64,000 nucleotides of DNA. Origin: Amanita rubescens (taxonomy: Eukaryota; Basidiomycota; Agaricomycetes; Agaricales; Amanitaceae). Where the stretch lies: the NCBI GenBank assembly GCA_015039365.1, contig WION01000148.1:60038-124037 (forward strand), in the 5' to 3' direction. This document shows positions 40,270 to 53,129 of the stretch, piece after piece. The position numbers were made by a program, and so were the translations under genes. The notes beneath the pieces are model-generated. The model had not been told where the DNA came from and did no database searches. It worked only from the letters and a program-made list of their open reading frames with translations. How positions within the stretch are numbered: the first letter of the stretch is position 1; every line of letters starts with the position of its first letter.

Positions 40270-41965
40270 AGGGAACAAGTTAAGCAGCAGTCAATTCGTT
40301 CAGCGATACGTAATCTGGGTCACGGCCTTCTGAACGTGATTGAATGAGTCTAGATGGCCAAGAGAATGTGTTACCCACGTAAGGGTAAACCGACGAGCAG
40401 CCTATTAAGTAACACTCCTGCACATGCTGCAGACACGAACCAGCGCTTCTGTTTTGATCACAGTGGGACGACAGCGGGTTTTTTCCATGGGAAAAGTAAG
40501 GTGACCTTGACGCGTTTTTGCCAAGTACGGATACGGGTAGCCTAGATAAAGAAACGATGTGATTGGTTATGCAAATGTGCGCATATTTGGTTACCGGCGC
40601 GGGACTCGAGTTACCGGCGCTTATAACCAAAAAGGCAACCCCCACCCAAAGAGTGCTATGCCCACTCAAACGACAGCAGCCCTTCTCCCCAGGTATTATA
40701 TCACCCGCTACTCGTGTCGTCCTCGATTCAAAAGATTGACATCGGCACTCATCTTAATTGTCAATACTTCCGCGTAGCACAAATACCTTTATCCACACGC
40801 GTGCTTCTTCCTTCCCGGACACCGCTTGGGAATGATTTACGACGTTTTGCAGGACTCCGATGTCAAACCTCTCCGAGGATTTAGCCGGTCTGTACGATCT
40901 CCAAGGAAATATAGTGAATCACTTAATTATGGTGATTGTGGGGACTTGGGCATCGTCAACCGGCGTTCTCTGCCCCAGAATCTAGGCCGGCACTCGGAAT
41001 CTTCACTCAACCAACCTGAAAAAGGGTCATCGGTCACATGCGGTGTCTGATATAGATTATTTAAACTACGACAGCCGTGCGTATCTACATTACGAGGTGA
41101 CAAGTGGGCACAGCAGCGCTCAAACTTATATTTTAACCTCCAGGGCAACACTGCGTCCCTGTTCAGCATCGTGAACTTGAACAAACTAGAATTGCAAGTC
41201 TTCAAGATTTAACACATGCGGCGTGGCTCTTTTCGTTTCCATAGAGCAGGTATCTGTTCATGTTTTACACTTACCGATTTCCTGTCCTGACCATTGCTTA
41301 GTCCGTCGGCCATTCGACGTGCACCTTGAGCATGCGCCGCCTCGATTCTCATTTCTATTTCAAGGTGACATCGCCCCGGTTCCTTAACATCTGTCAATCT
41401 CATTTCGACAGCGCTCATATCTCGATCCCAACATAAGCCTTACCCCCTACTGGCAAACCTTCGTGGGATCGCTACATTAAGCGTACAATGTGTTGACACG
41501 CCAAAGGGAAAAATTCCTAGCAGCCTCACGCTCGAGCTTCTACCGAAAACATGTCATCGCATCGCGGCTTATGTCTATATGATCAAACCGACGTGCACGG
41601 ACTCGGACGGTCACCTCAGTAGAGCTGCCGCTTGCCACACGACGCGACAATGGTACTATGCACTCCGAGTCGCGCAACGCTTTTACTTTGGATCACATGG
41701 AACGAATCTGATACCTGATACTATATCGATATGCTGCATCATTGTTCCAACCTTGACTCGGAGTCATCCAACTTTCTCCAGCGATTTGTTGATTCGAATC
41801 GACGAACCATCCACGTAGATTTCACTTGCCCGCGTCGTCCAACATTGACTTGAGATGCGATATTTCCAAAGCAGTATGTGGGTGATATCGGTCGTCCGTC
41901 CAAATGATTTGGAAAGCCTGCCATGATTTAATCGCCATCCTTTAGTTGGTCGAGAAATACTTTCT
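40270..41965. repeat. Dispersed repeat, copy C (with gene-fragment head)
   Basis: Copy C matches copy A over 40640-41965 and copy B over 40555-41480. The leftmost 150 nt (40290-40440) matches the small gene at 32441-32834 (GTCGGTTTACC and AAGGCCGTGACCCAG on the minus strand) in degenerate form, in the same relative order as gene and repeat B at 32.4-33.9 kb. So B and C are parts of a longer duplicated segment. Copy C ends about 140 nt beyond the NLR3 stop codon. Confidence 0.65.
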
Positions 41966-42106
41966 GTGTACATATTGACATTGAAACTGTTACACTACTT
42001 TACATACATGTCGAAATGGAATTGCCCGCTGTCCTCATCATGATGGAGTCCTAGATGTACATGACATTGCTGGTACCAGTGGGCTCCTTAGGTTTATGCC
42101 CTTGTA

Positions 42107-44912
42107 CTAATCTTTCTGCTTTGCCTTGAAGAGCTTGTCCAGTTCTTCCTTGTAACTCTGTGTAGTGTGATGTTCAGATCCCATAACCTGTTGCATGGTC
42201 TGAACTGCATGAGATAGTAAACCCTCTGCTTCATCAAGCCTTTCCTGACTTTTATATGTCAAGGCCAAATCAGCCATGACCTGAAGAGTGTCTGGATGTT
42301 CAGACCCAAGCTTTACTTTCCTTGCATGCATAACTTCTACCTGCAGTCTCTCTGCCTCATCCCACCTTCCCTGATTATGGTATGTTAATGCCAAATTCTT
42401 CATGGTAATGAGTATGTTTGGATGGTCTGATCCCAGAATTACTTTCCGTCTGTTTATCACTTCTACCTGCAGCTTCTCTGCCTCATCCCACCTTCCCTGT
42501 TTCAGGTGCATTGTTGCCAAATTGTTCATGGCTGTGAGAGTCTCTGGATGGTCTAATCCCTGCTTTACTTTATGTGCCTCCATCACTTTCACCTGCAGCT
42601 TCTCAGCCTCACCCCATCTTCCCTGACTGCAATATGTTAATGCCAAGTTGTTCATGGTAGTGAGAGTGCGTGGATGATCTGATCCCAGCTGTGCTTTCCA
42701 TCCCTTCATTGCTTCTACCAGCAGCTTTTCTGCATCATCCCACCTTCCCTGCTTCCAGTATGTTAATCCCAAATTGCTCATAAGAGCAAGAGTGCTTGGA
42801 TGGTCTGACCCTAGCTTTACTTTCCATGCCTTCATCACTTCTACCTGCAGATTCTCTGCCTCATCCCACCTTCCCTGATTCCTGTATGTCACTGCCAAAT
42901 TGTTCATGATAGTGAGAGTGTCTGGATGGTCTGATCCCAGCTTTACTTTCCGTGCCTTCATCACTTCTACCTGCAGCTTCTCTGCCTCACCCAACCTCCC
43001 CTGATTCTGGTATGTTGATGCCAAATTGTTCATGGTACTGAGAGTGTCTGGATGGTCTGATCCCAGTGTTACTTTCCATGCCTTCATGACTTCTACCTGC
43101 AGCTTCTCTGCCTCATCCCACCTTCCCTGATCCCGGTATGTTAATGCCAAATCACTCATGGTATTGAGAGTAGCTGGATGGTCTGATCCCTGCATTACTT
43201 TCCATGCTTCCATCACTTCTACTTGCAGCTTCTCTGCCTCATCCCACCGTCCCAGATTCAAGTATACCAATGCCAGATACTTCATGATAGTGAGAGTGTC
43301 TGGATGGTCTGATCCAAGTGTTGCCTTCTTCTCACTAACTTCTACATTAAAAATCTTCTCTGCTTCATTCCAGCTTCCAATATGATCAAATACAATTGAA
43401 AACCTGACATATTCATGACCATAATATTTCTCTTGCAACCTCAATTCTTTTCCATGCAAAAGGTTTGACCTAATGTGTGGTGCAAGTAGTCTGCAGAATG
43501 CATGATTATCAATTTTCCAGTCAGGAACTACTGAGCAAGACAACAAGGCTCGTGCCCTGTGATAGTGATGAATAGCATCTGTTTGTGGCATGCAGCTCCT
43601 GCTCCAGGAATTTACTAACAGGTGCATTGAATACAGATGATTCACAACACTGATTAATGAAAATGAGAGTAAAACTTGGATCCCATCCAAAAACTGCATT
43701 CTATCCCATTCACCATCTTCATCTATAAACAAGGTCTGATGATTCAATAGTGTCATTGGAAAATCAGAATCTGCTGTATCAACATTCTCATTCATGTAAT
43801 TCTCTGCAGCACTTTTGAATACCTCCTCAGGTATATTTTCATGATTCAGGAAGGCAAAAATCCTTAACAACCTGATTGCAGTTTGTGCTGCCTCAGATTC
43901 TTCATTCTCTCTTTGAGTCATTTTCTCAATTTGTTGAAATGAAATATCCCATGTCCCATATGCAGATCTCCCATAACCAGATGCTCCCTTGAACTCTTTC
44001 TTTGACATCAGCTTCTGTTTATTCTTTTGGTATAATTTGAGGTAATCATTGATGCCACACCCAGATTTGTGGATGTATGCTCCTGCTTGGTCAAGGGCAA
44101 GTGGGATTCCACCCAATTCCAATACCATTTTTTTGGCCACATTTTTAACATCATCAGATGTCCCATCCAGCATGGCAGACTTTAAAAACAAAGTAACAGC
44201 CTCATCCTCTTCCATAGCAAGAACATTTGCTGAATCCAATACAAGTCTCTTCAACTCCCCATTCCTACTGGTTATCAAGATGTTTCCTACCCCCCTTGGT
44301 GGGAGGAACTTCTCAACTACTGAATAATCACCATCTGCATTGTCATATATGATCAGCCATTTTGGCACTTGAGAAATCCACTGAAGAACAGATCCAGGTG
44401 AGTGCATCACTTCCTTTGGAGCATTTTTGGCCTGAGCAATCTGCATTAGTCCAAGTTCAATAGTAGCCTCTGATGCAGCATCCAGCCAATGTATGTCAGA
44501 AAACCTTGAACATGTCATTCACCTTGTCAGTATTATATTGTGATATACTCACAAATCAGAATTTTGCTCAAGGAATCTCAGGCAAATCTGAGTTTTGCCA
44601 ATACCTCCCAGGCCATATAAGAGGAATGATTTCCTCTGCCCATCAGCATAAGAGCTAAAATAATCCTTCATCCTTTGTAAGTATTCATCTCTACCCACAA
44701 AGAAGGTGCTGGAATGCTTCAAAGGTGGCAAAGGTGGTAGAAGACTTGGGACAGGGGCTGGATGAACATGAATCTAAGAGTTACTGTTCTTAATATACTT
44801 GTAATGAACTATACTTGAATCCAACAACCTCTGTGAATTGGACATTTGTCATAGAGAAGTCATGGGCCCCATGGAAAAAACTAGAATTCAATGGTTGAGG
44901 AGGATTTGACAT
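42107..44912 (-). CDS. NLR3: NB-ARC / TPR-array STAND protein
   Basis: Exons 44829-44912, 44553-44773 and 42107-44504 total 2,703 nt (900 residues) in frame. The N-terminal exon encodes MSNPPQPLNSSFFHGAHDFS and ends QFTE. P-loop GLGGIGKTQ, WLIIYDNADGD, ILITSRNGE, GIPLALDQAGAYI and YSMHLLVNSW mark an NB-ARC domain. Nine TPRs follow, in the same order as NLR2, with a terminal degenerate unit and a lysine-rich tail. The leader has an upstream ORF beginning MAMYPQHLQANKQYS before a 5'-UTR intron, as in NLR1 (MAMYPTHAHANKQYQ). The protein is very similar to NLR2, with differences concentrated at repeated positions of the TPRs. A sensor role is inferred. Confidence 0.87.
42235..43325 (-). repeat. 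126-bp coding tandem repeat (TPR array of NLR3)
   Basis: Nine 42-codon units. Unit-by-unit correspondence with NLR2 (for example the unit containing GLTYWKQGRW/GLTYQKQGRW and the unit TMHLKQGRW/SMHMKQGRW) shows the arrays duplicated together and then diverged. Confidence 0.85.
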
Positions 44913-45474
44913 GCTTGAGCCTGGATATAGTATAGTAGAGATGTTGGTAGAACTTCATTATAAGCCAAGTAAAAATTACCGAATATTGTTTGTTAGCCTG
45001 GAGATGTTGTGGGTACATTGCCATTGATCGCATGAACTTGTCAATATTCAGTCTATTGTGACATACGGAACTTACCAATTGTTTAACTTTAGCCGAGGTA
45101 ATCGGATGATGGTCAAGAGCAAGAGATGTCACGCCCGTGGAAAACGACGCCGGCGAAATCCGTCCCCCTGAACCCACAACCTTGAGGTTTATGGCCTACC
45201 TCGGATCACGGGCGCTGACAGACGACGAGACTCAGATTCGTTGTGATTGAACCACTGAGGTGACTGCGCCCAACAAAATCGATATCGTGGTGGACAAAGT
45301 TCGTGATACGGGATAAACCAAACTTGAAGTCAGCGCCGGTCTCGATCCTCCATTCAAGTCTCTCGTTATATTCCCATCGATGCGTCCATATAACTTGATG
45401 GTAGTTACTGTAGTGATGCCAAAAGATACATATACGATGAAGCATATAATATTAGCGATTGTTAGATGCAGGAC
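44913..45474. other. NLR3 leader and upstream region
   Basis: Holds the NLR3 upstream ORF exon (about 44980-45030) and sequence shared with the upstream regions of NLR1 and NLR2. No other gene seen. Confidence 0.45.
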
Positions 45475-45625
45475 TTTGAGCTTCTCGCGCTTCTCGTCAA
45501 CTCCACATCATTCCATTTCCACTGGAGTCTCTTACGTGGCTATTAGTATCAGAAAAACTACGATGAACGCGTTTGTTTACGTCGATGAGCTTGGGTTTCA
45601 TGAACCACCGTGTCATGATTACCTT
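45475..45625 (-). repeat. Inverted copy of the 14910-15065 segment
   Basis: The reverse complement of this stretch (GGTTTCATGAAACC..., CGTTCATCGTAG, CACGTAAGAGA, GTGGAAATGAAT, GCGAGAAGCTCAAA) matches 14912-15060 base for base over long blocks. On the minus strand it is part of an open frame (45497-45829). Both copies lie upstream of an NLR gene. Confidence 0.7.
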
Positions 45626-45710
45626 ACCGTCAGCCTCCACCTCGATGCCGGCCGATTGTCTCCAACTGACCGTCAGCCACTCTACACAATCCACAAAACC
45701 AACCTCCAAA

Positions 45711-46718
45711 ATGCCTAACTCGCCCTTCGCCTCCTCGGTTCCTCCGCATTCCTGTCCCTTCTGCAAACTCGTCAGGACGACCGAGCGATTGTTATCATGA
45801 TACCGCAGTCGACGTCTCTGGACAAACAATTCCTCTACTCGCTATTTGGCGCGCCGTTGCGGGTGGACGTTGGAACGACGGTTGATGGTCACCGTGTTTA
45901 CGACCAGATAAACCCTGTCAACCCTACTCTGAGTGCGTCCTCTGAACAGTTGACCGAGTACAACAACCTAACTCTCGCCTCTAGTCCTTACTTTGATTGT
46001 CACCGCGCTACTCTTTTCTATCTACATGTGGTTCTACCTCTCCCCGCTCTTCCACGAGCGGTCATCGTACCATTCGCATTCAAGGCAGCACCGCGTAGCA
46101 CGCCCACGGTACAACATCAGAATTACAGACCCAGAGATGAACATCTCAACCCTCCAAGACGAGAAGAAGTCTCTCATCTCGTGGATCCACCGTTCCTCTC
46201 TCGGGCGGTTCATCGACATCACAGGCCGCATCCATAACAAATCGGTCGAGCGTCCCACAGACGATCGCGCCAAAGTCAAACTCGCCCGCGAGCCCACGTC
46301 GTTCGGCATTCACCCTCTCGGACTGGAAGACTATCAGATCTTCAATCTGCAAGGAACCACTGGCACTGGTACCCCGCCATCTTTAGCTTTGCCTCTACAT
46401 TTTGGAAACGAAGTCGAGGGTTCTTTGATGCAGTCAATTCTGACGCCCCCACCACCTGCGTACGCAGCACGCCCAGAGGGCTCTTCCCAATTTGACCTGA
46501 GGCGACACCAATCACCGCCTTCGCCTGGCTCGTCGTTTGACCCGCATCACACTCTCAGGCTGGTGCCAAGAAGGTCAGCCACCGATATCGATTCTATCAG
46601 TATATCGCCTTCGACGTATCTCAGGTTCCCTCTCCTCCACTTGTCGCCCTCTAGGTCTCTCCTCCCGCCGAGTCCTCCGCGCCGGTCATCCTCATCCGTT
46701 ATACCCACCGGAGCGTAA
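45711..46718 (+). CDS. Predicted single-pass membrane protein, hypothetical
   Basis: The last exon is well supported from about 45986 to TAA 46716-46718: it begins with a membrane span (LTLIVTALLFSIYMWFYLSP), then a basic segment, ITDPEMNISTLQDEKKSLIS, and a long proline/serine-rich tail ending RRSSSSVIPTGA. An upstream exon probably includes HDTAVDVSGQTIPLLAIWRA and VAGGRWND, joined by a ~105-nt intron ending CTCTAG. A plausible start at 45711 (MPNSPFASSVPPHSCPFCKL) is one base out of frame with that exon, so the 5' end is unresolved. No enzyme domain recognised. Confidence 0.5.
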
Positions 46719-47246
46719 TTCATTTACATTCTCTTCTTTTTTTTTTACTTGTCACAGAAGTACTTCTTAACTGATGTCATATATGTGCTTACACTTTATC
46801 GTTCGTACGGATGTATACGTCATGCGTGCATATCTACGACATCTTGTTAGGGCGCGTTTTTATTACTTCTCGATCGCTAGGATGAGTCATTTTTCAGAGG
46901 AAGTTGTAAAAAGCCGTCAGTGGACTATAAGTAGGCTAAATGATTTCAAGATTATCTCAGAATGCCGCCACTGCCGCCGATAAGGTTCTAAGGTATCTTT
47001 GCCTAATAGTTTCAACGACGGCGTGAAAACTCCGTAGCAGCCGATGTCATACATACGCTTCGCCGCGCTGACGCACACATCCTCCATATGCATATACGAC
47101 GACTCGTAACATCGCATTGGTTAAATACTACTCTTTCTGGTTCAACATACAAAAACAAAAAAAAGCCGTCACTAGCCCATAACTTAAATAAGTAATGTAT
47201 AATTTCAAAAAAAGACGGCGTGAGAGGTGAAGCGTAAATAATTTAT
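46719..47246. other. Intergenic, convergent 3' ends
   Basis: Short A/T-rich region between the membrane-protein gene and the 3' end of the first ABC transporter. Nothing coding seen. Confidence 0.4.
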
Positions 47247-50200
47247 TCATTTCCGCGTAGCGGGGCGTTTCTTGAGAGCCGCAAAAACGCTCCCGGTACG
47301 AATACGGAAAAACCAGGTGAAAGCGAAAATACAAAAAATCTAAAAATAAATAAATAACAACCATACCGTGTCAGTCAACCTCACTCGCAGTCGGTCGATG
47401 TAACTTACGTTAAAAGCGACATATGCAATCATGAAATAAACGTCACGCCAGTGGTTGTGGTAGAAAATGTTGAAATTGGCCGCGAGGAACTCATCCGTCG
47501 TACGAGTGCTGCAGAATAGGCAGCCGCTCATTGCGTTTGGGTTGGCGAGATATCCGCCTGCGAAGGAGATGTACGGATCCATATACTGTGCGCAGGTTAG
47601 GCCCGAGGGGGGGTTTAACGTGACGAATTCGATGTCTGCGCAGTTGATCTCTTGTTGGCCAATAACTAGTGGGGTATGAGGAAGGATGAGGAAAGAGATT
47701 TTAGCTGAGAGCGTACCTTGTCCGAAGAGACCTTCGACGAGGTACGTGAATGGAGATAGGTGGTACCTGCAAGTAGACGTCAGCTTGGGCGTGGACTCGA
47801 GGCCGGTATACTTACATCCATTTCCACCACGTGAGCACCCGGAATGGCTGAAGGACACCGTCGCTAGAATCACGGCCATGTCAGGTAAGTAGGATGCTCG
47901 AAGGACGCGATCACTCACAATACGAATACGAAAGAAAAGAGAGTCGAGAATAGCAACGCAGCGATTTCCGTGTTTGGCGCCATAGAGGCAATCGCCTGTT
48001 TTTCCAAAAAAAATGAGCGGCAGGCTATCGTTTAGGTTCTCGGAAAACTCGCCTGAGCAACGGTCGTGTAGTAAAGTGGGAAGAAGATGCCGATCATAAG
48101 ATAGGTGTAACCCGCTCTAGACGTCTCAAAGCCGACAGTCCAATACCAAGAGACAAACAGTAGCGCGGTGCCGAAGATGTTCCAAGGTATTTCAATGAAT
48201 AGTTGCGATGTAAGGAGCGCGGTCCAGCTGTACATCCGACTCTGACATTCTCGAATTTCATAGACATCCCGCATTCGAATGAAGACGCTTTGTAGTTGAT
48301 TCGCGAGCGGCACGCTGAGGATCGTAGCCATGAATATCGACTAAAAAACGGATCAATTACGAAAATCAATTACGGAAACGGGACTTACGAATAGCTTGTC
48401 TTGCGTCCCTTGTTGGGTATCTTTGGCCTTGAAGAATGTGAATCCAATGAAGAGCCCGCCGACGATGTTGAGAACGAGCTTGGAAAAGATGTATGCAGGA
48501 TTCCTCCAGTACCCTCGCGCGTTCCGAATGAAGAGGTCCTTCACTTGGTATAGCCATATCGTAGCGAATTCAGAACGAATAGTAGCTTCTAGAGCCGGGC
48601 GATTCCGTCCATCGAGGTGGATAGAGTTGATTTCTGCTTGCACGTCGACAAATTCCTTCGAGTTACACCAGATGCTATACCAATCAAGCTCGCTGGTGGC
48701 GGTTGCACCAGCACCGATGACGTCAAGCATATATTCCGCACTGGGGGAGAATTTAGCTAAGGCTGTCGCACAAAAGGGACGGTTGAACTCACGGGTTCTC
48801 CTCAGGAAGACATTTGCGTGCTCCGTTTTCCTCAAAATAGTCGATGAGAGTGGTTGCGTTGTAACCGAGATCCCCAAAGTATGCAGTCTGCCCGCCTTTA
48901 CGTAGAAGCAAAATTCTGTCGAATACCTGTGAAAGTAGGAGCATCAGTAATGCATCCCGTCGACGAATCGAACATAGCACACCTGGAATAGCTCTGCAGA
49001 AGGCTATGAACGATGTCAGTATGTAAAAGTTTGGCCCGGAAACCGAGCTTTTACCTGATGGATACTAGAAGATACGAGTGAACATTCTGTTTTACCGTTG
49101 AAGGCATTCTAAACTTACGTGCAAAGTATAGCTTGACCGTTATCCGCTAAACTCCTAAGGAAGGAGACAATGCTCCAAGCGCTTTGAGAATCCAGACCTG
49201 ATGTCGGCTCGTCGAGGAAGAGTAACAGCTTAGGCTAAATGAAAAGGACTCAGTACCATGCCTGCATGAATGCAGAAGGTCGATCACGTACCTTTGCGGC
49301 GAGTTCCACTGCAATTGTAGTCCGCTTGCGCTGTTCAACACCAAGAGATCCGACAGAAGCATCTGCGTGCTCTTCGAGGCCGCACTTCTTGAGGCACTCT
49401 TCGACGCTAAAGCGCAGTCAAACGGGAAAACAAGCACGGCAGATGACTAGACGCACTATGCCTCTTTCTCAGCAGAAGGAACGGACGCCGGTTGGCGGAG
49501 GTTTGCAGAGAATAGGAGGGCTTCACGAACCGTCGCCGATGGGACGTGAGTATCCATTTGTTGACAGTAACCTCTGCGAAAAGATATGTTGTCAGTTGCG
49601 TTACACGGCGAACAAGACATACGTTTGAGCCTGGAAATCAATGGGTAGTCTCTGCCCGTTCACAAGAAAGTCACCGCGAACCACCCCAGTAGAAACCCTC
49701 TGAGCAAGAACATTCAGCAACGTCGTCTTTCCAGCTCCGGACTCGCCCATTAGCGCTGTCAGCTTCCCGGGCGCTACGTATCCCGACACATCGTCCAACA
49801 GCTTCCTAGACTCGGCGCCAACTTGAACGGTGTAGTCCACATGTTGCCAGGAGAAGATATCCGCCAATGGGGTTGTGGCGCCCCATCCGCCTGAGAGTTG
49901 GCTCTCCAACTTCTTCGTACATAGATAACTCCCAACTTCTGTCGATGTGGGGCTCATCAAAGTGGGTGTGCCTGCGGAAGACGGCGGGCTGTCCAAATTT
50001 TCACATATATCCGCCCTGCTCTCGACGTCGGTAGATGATGGGCTCGAAGGTAGCGTGCATTTGGGGGACGGCTCAAACTCCTCAAAACGAAAGAAGTCTT
50101 TAGGACCCTCGACGTCGGGGCAGGCAATGTTCGAGGATAGGACGCGTTCGGAGCCACGTTTGAAGAGAACGATGAGGCGCTCGTAGGACGTGCTGGTATT

Positions 50201-53129
50201 GAGTTCTGTAAAAGCTAGCAAAGCTAAGAAGAATCCTATGAAGAAGGCTAGGACGATGCCTAAGTTCTATTCGTCCTTGAGTATTCTGATCATTTTCCAT
50301 TAATACTTTGCGCACCATCCACGTGTGAGAAAACTTGAAGTCGTAGGATAGAAGAAGGAAATTGCTTCCATCGACAAATGGTTGGCCAGGGATTGCTCCG
50401 ACGGCGGTACAAACTTGGTTGGCGAGGGTCACATTCTCGTAGCCTGGTCCCTGCGGGACCAAAGCCGAACAAGTGCCTTGAAGAGTCCGGAACTCGTTAG
50501 TGAGGATCGCTTCAAAACTGGTGCAATTGTTAGCACGTCAATTTCGATGTTTGAACTCTAATTAGGCAACATACCTGTATCGTATGGGCTAAAACGAAAA
50601 AAAAGTGCTATGATATTAGCGTACGTTGAACCTTCATGCACTAAAAACGTACATTTATATAGGATATCCATCTCAGAGCGCCTATCATGAGTGGCTTCGG
50701 GATGGCATAGCCTGTATAGATGGCTAGCGCAAGGACAGACAAACCGGCGACCGAGTTCGCAACGGGTTCCGACGTAAAAGCGGCGGCAATACTTCGGAAC
50801 CACGCCTTCATTGTTAAGGAAGTGACAAACACAAATAGGAGAAAAATACTGTTCACCGAACTCAGTAACATATCAGATACAATGTTCTGATTTACGTACA
50901 AAAATTGTTCCTAGTGAACGAATCATTCAGGTTTAAGAAAGATAAATTAGGCAAAATTGGGCACATACCGCGCTGCGTTGGAGTCCAGCCATAAAATATA
51001 ATACAACGGAGAAGATGGACAGCGATATCGCTGTGATTGGGATGTCCACCAAGGTTAGGGCCAAAGCTTCGACAAAGGGGTGATACATGGCAGCCCGGTA
51101 GTGTCTTAAGACGATCGGACGTTGCGTATAGAGAGCCGGGATTTCGGCCATCGCTGTCAATGTGGTGAAAAGGAGAGCGCTGGAGATCAACCATTTAGTA
51201 GAAGGAAGAGGAGGATAAATTTCGAGACACACTAGAAAAGTACACCTCCGCGGGAGAAATAAGCGGATGTGGCTTCTGGAACCTGGAAAAAGAGACTGCC
51301 CGCGATCAAGGCCTTGAATATAAAAACACTGGAAGTGTAAGTCTAAGTTGCTTTGTTTGTTTGTTGAAACAACGTACAATATCTGTATGTAGGTGAGGGT
51401 GTCTCCCTTGACTATTCGCGCCCTTCTGAACATGACAGCCATGGCTTGCTGAAGAACGGTGAGCAAATACGGACTTGGAATGGTCAAATTAGGAATGGGT
51501 CATACTGTTCAATATATCTACTCACCTGCCCTTGGAAGCGAACCTGGCAAGCTCGGCTCGTGCACTCTCCTTATATTCGAGGGCTCGCTTTTCGTTTCCG
51601 ACGTGCATGACTTCGTATGACGCCATATCGGACCGATTCGCTGCTGCAAAAGAGGATTTCCTGAAATACTTTGCAAACTCGGTGGCTGTCTTCGGGATGT
51701 ATCTAGCACCTTTTCGGGTAATACGCCCGTTGGGGTCGGTAACTGCGACAAGAAAGTCGGAGGTCGACTGGCGGTTTGCAGGTTCGTACCTGGAAAAGTG
51801 TGAGCCACTCGCAGAGAATCGAAGCAATTGATACACACCCCATGTCGATGAAGTATTGTCGAGCCTTGTCTGCAGGGCCAAAATAAGCCATTTTACCTTC
51901 GTATATTACGCACACTTTGTCAAAGTGCTTATAAATAGACTCGCTAGCTTGATAGATAGCCGCGACTGTGGTGAGATGCATCGTATCCGTGGCAAGTCTC
52001 AATGCGTGGATAAACTCAAGCGCAGTGCTTGAGTCTAAACCCCGCGTAGAACTAAAATTTGTCGCATCGTCAGTGAAGGGAAAAAGAAACTAGGGACACA
52101 AGCAAATGCTCACTTATCCCAGCAACTAATCAGAGCTCGCGTCGCTAAGACTTCGGCAATGGAGACACGTTTTTTCTCCCCGCCGCTCACTCCACGGATC
52201 GCGGCATTTCCAATGCGCGTATTTTTGGCATGTCCCAACCCGAATAACGTTGTCAGCATATCGGTTTCCTTACGAGCAAACTGACTCCTCGACTTGGTCA
52301 AGTGTTCGCGAGGCGTTCTGGTGGTAGAGGCAAAGTTGAGTGTTTGATCAACAGTAAGCGTCGGGAAATGAACATCTTCTTCAGGGCAGTACTGCACGTC
52401 GCCGCGGTAGTGCTTGTACAATTCGCTTGGGGAAATGGAATTATAATGAACAGTCTCCTTCGAACGACATGGTATTCTGACCGTCGGTTCGCGAGCGCCT
52501 TCAAAAAGGTTGTGCTGCCTGCCTCTGGTCGCCCAAGCACCACTGAAAAGTGTAAGCCATGCGCAGAATATATAGTCATAGCACGTAACATACGAAGCAT
52601 TTCGCCAGGACGAACGACACCCTCGAATCCTGACAGGATGGTTTTTAAATAAGGATGGCGGAGGTTCTGAACGTTTTCCAATAAAGCTGATGGATTTAAA
52701 AAGGCTCCAACTGTCGGTATGTGAGATGCTGCAGAGGCAAGACCAACAACCCGCAAATCACGAAACATGACACCGAGCTCGCGCGGCTTTATGTGGGCCT
52801 CATTAGCTCTAAGAAAGGTAATGGTTTTTAATGTTTCTGAGTTAAGATCCAAGATTTGCCTACTTCTTTACCATCCGCAGTAGCGTCTTCCCAAAATCGA
52901 AGTTGTCATCGACAATGATTGTCCTGTCGGATACCTCGGAACGAGCATCAGCGTTTGAGTCATCGTGCGATAAGGAACGTTTGAGGTCGTCAACGCCTTC
53001 ACCGTCAAAATGGTTGAGGTCGACTCTTGAAACGGAGGACCACTCCCGCGGCGTAGTCCGTATGGAGTCCGGAGTAAGTGTCCGAGACTTGTGCGATGCC
53101 GCAATTCGTTCAGGTCGGGATGGGGCCAT
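47247..53129 (-). CDS. PDR-type (ABCG) ABC transporter 1, frameshifted in NBD1
   Basis: Full-size half-repeated pump (NBD1-TMD1-NBD2-TMD2) of the plasma-membrane pleiotropic drug resistance type, exporting hydrophobic compounds. It starts at ATG 53129 ([15 protein letters not shown]) and stops TGA at 47247-47249 after [11 protein letters not shown]1: degenerate Walker [13 protein letters not shown] and signature [16 protein letters not shown]1: [56 protein letters not shown]2: [55 protein letters not shown]2: [20 protein letters not shown]. About 20 short introns. Compared with transporter 2, two single-T insertions (minus strand) between 52448 and 52466 shift the frame just after [11 protein letters not shown]. 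If real, the product is truncated; otherwise it is a sequence error. Confidence 0.85.

Noticed and set aside
47247..53129. Calling ABC transporter 1 a full pseudogene
   Set aside because: Only one local lesion was found in a long multi-exon gene and it could be a sequence error, so it is annotated as a gene with a reported frameshift.
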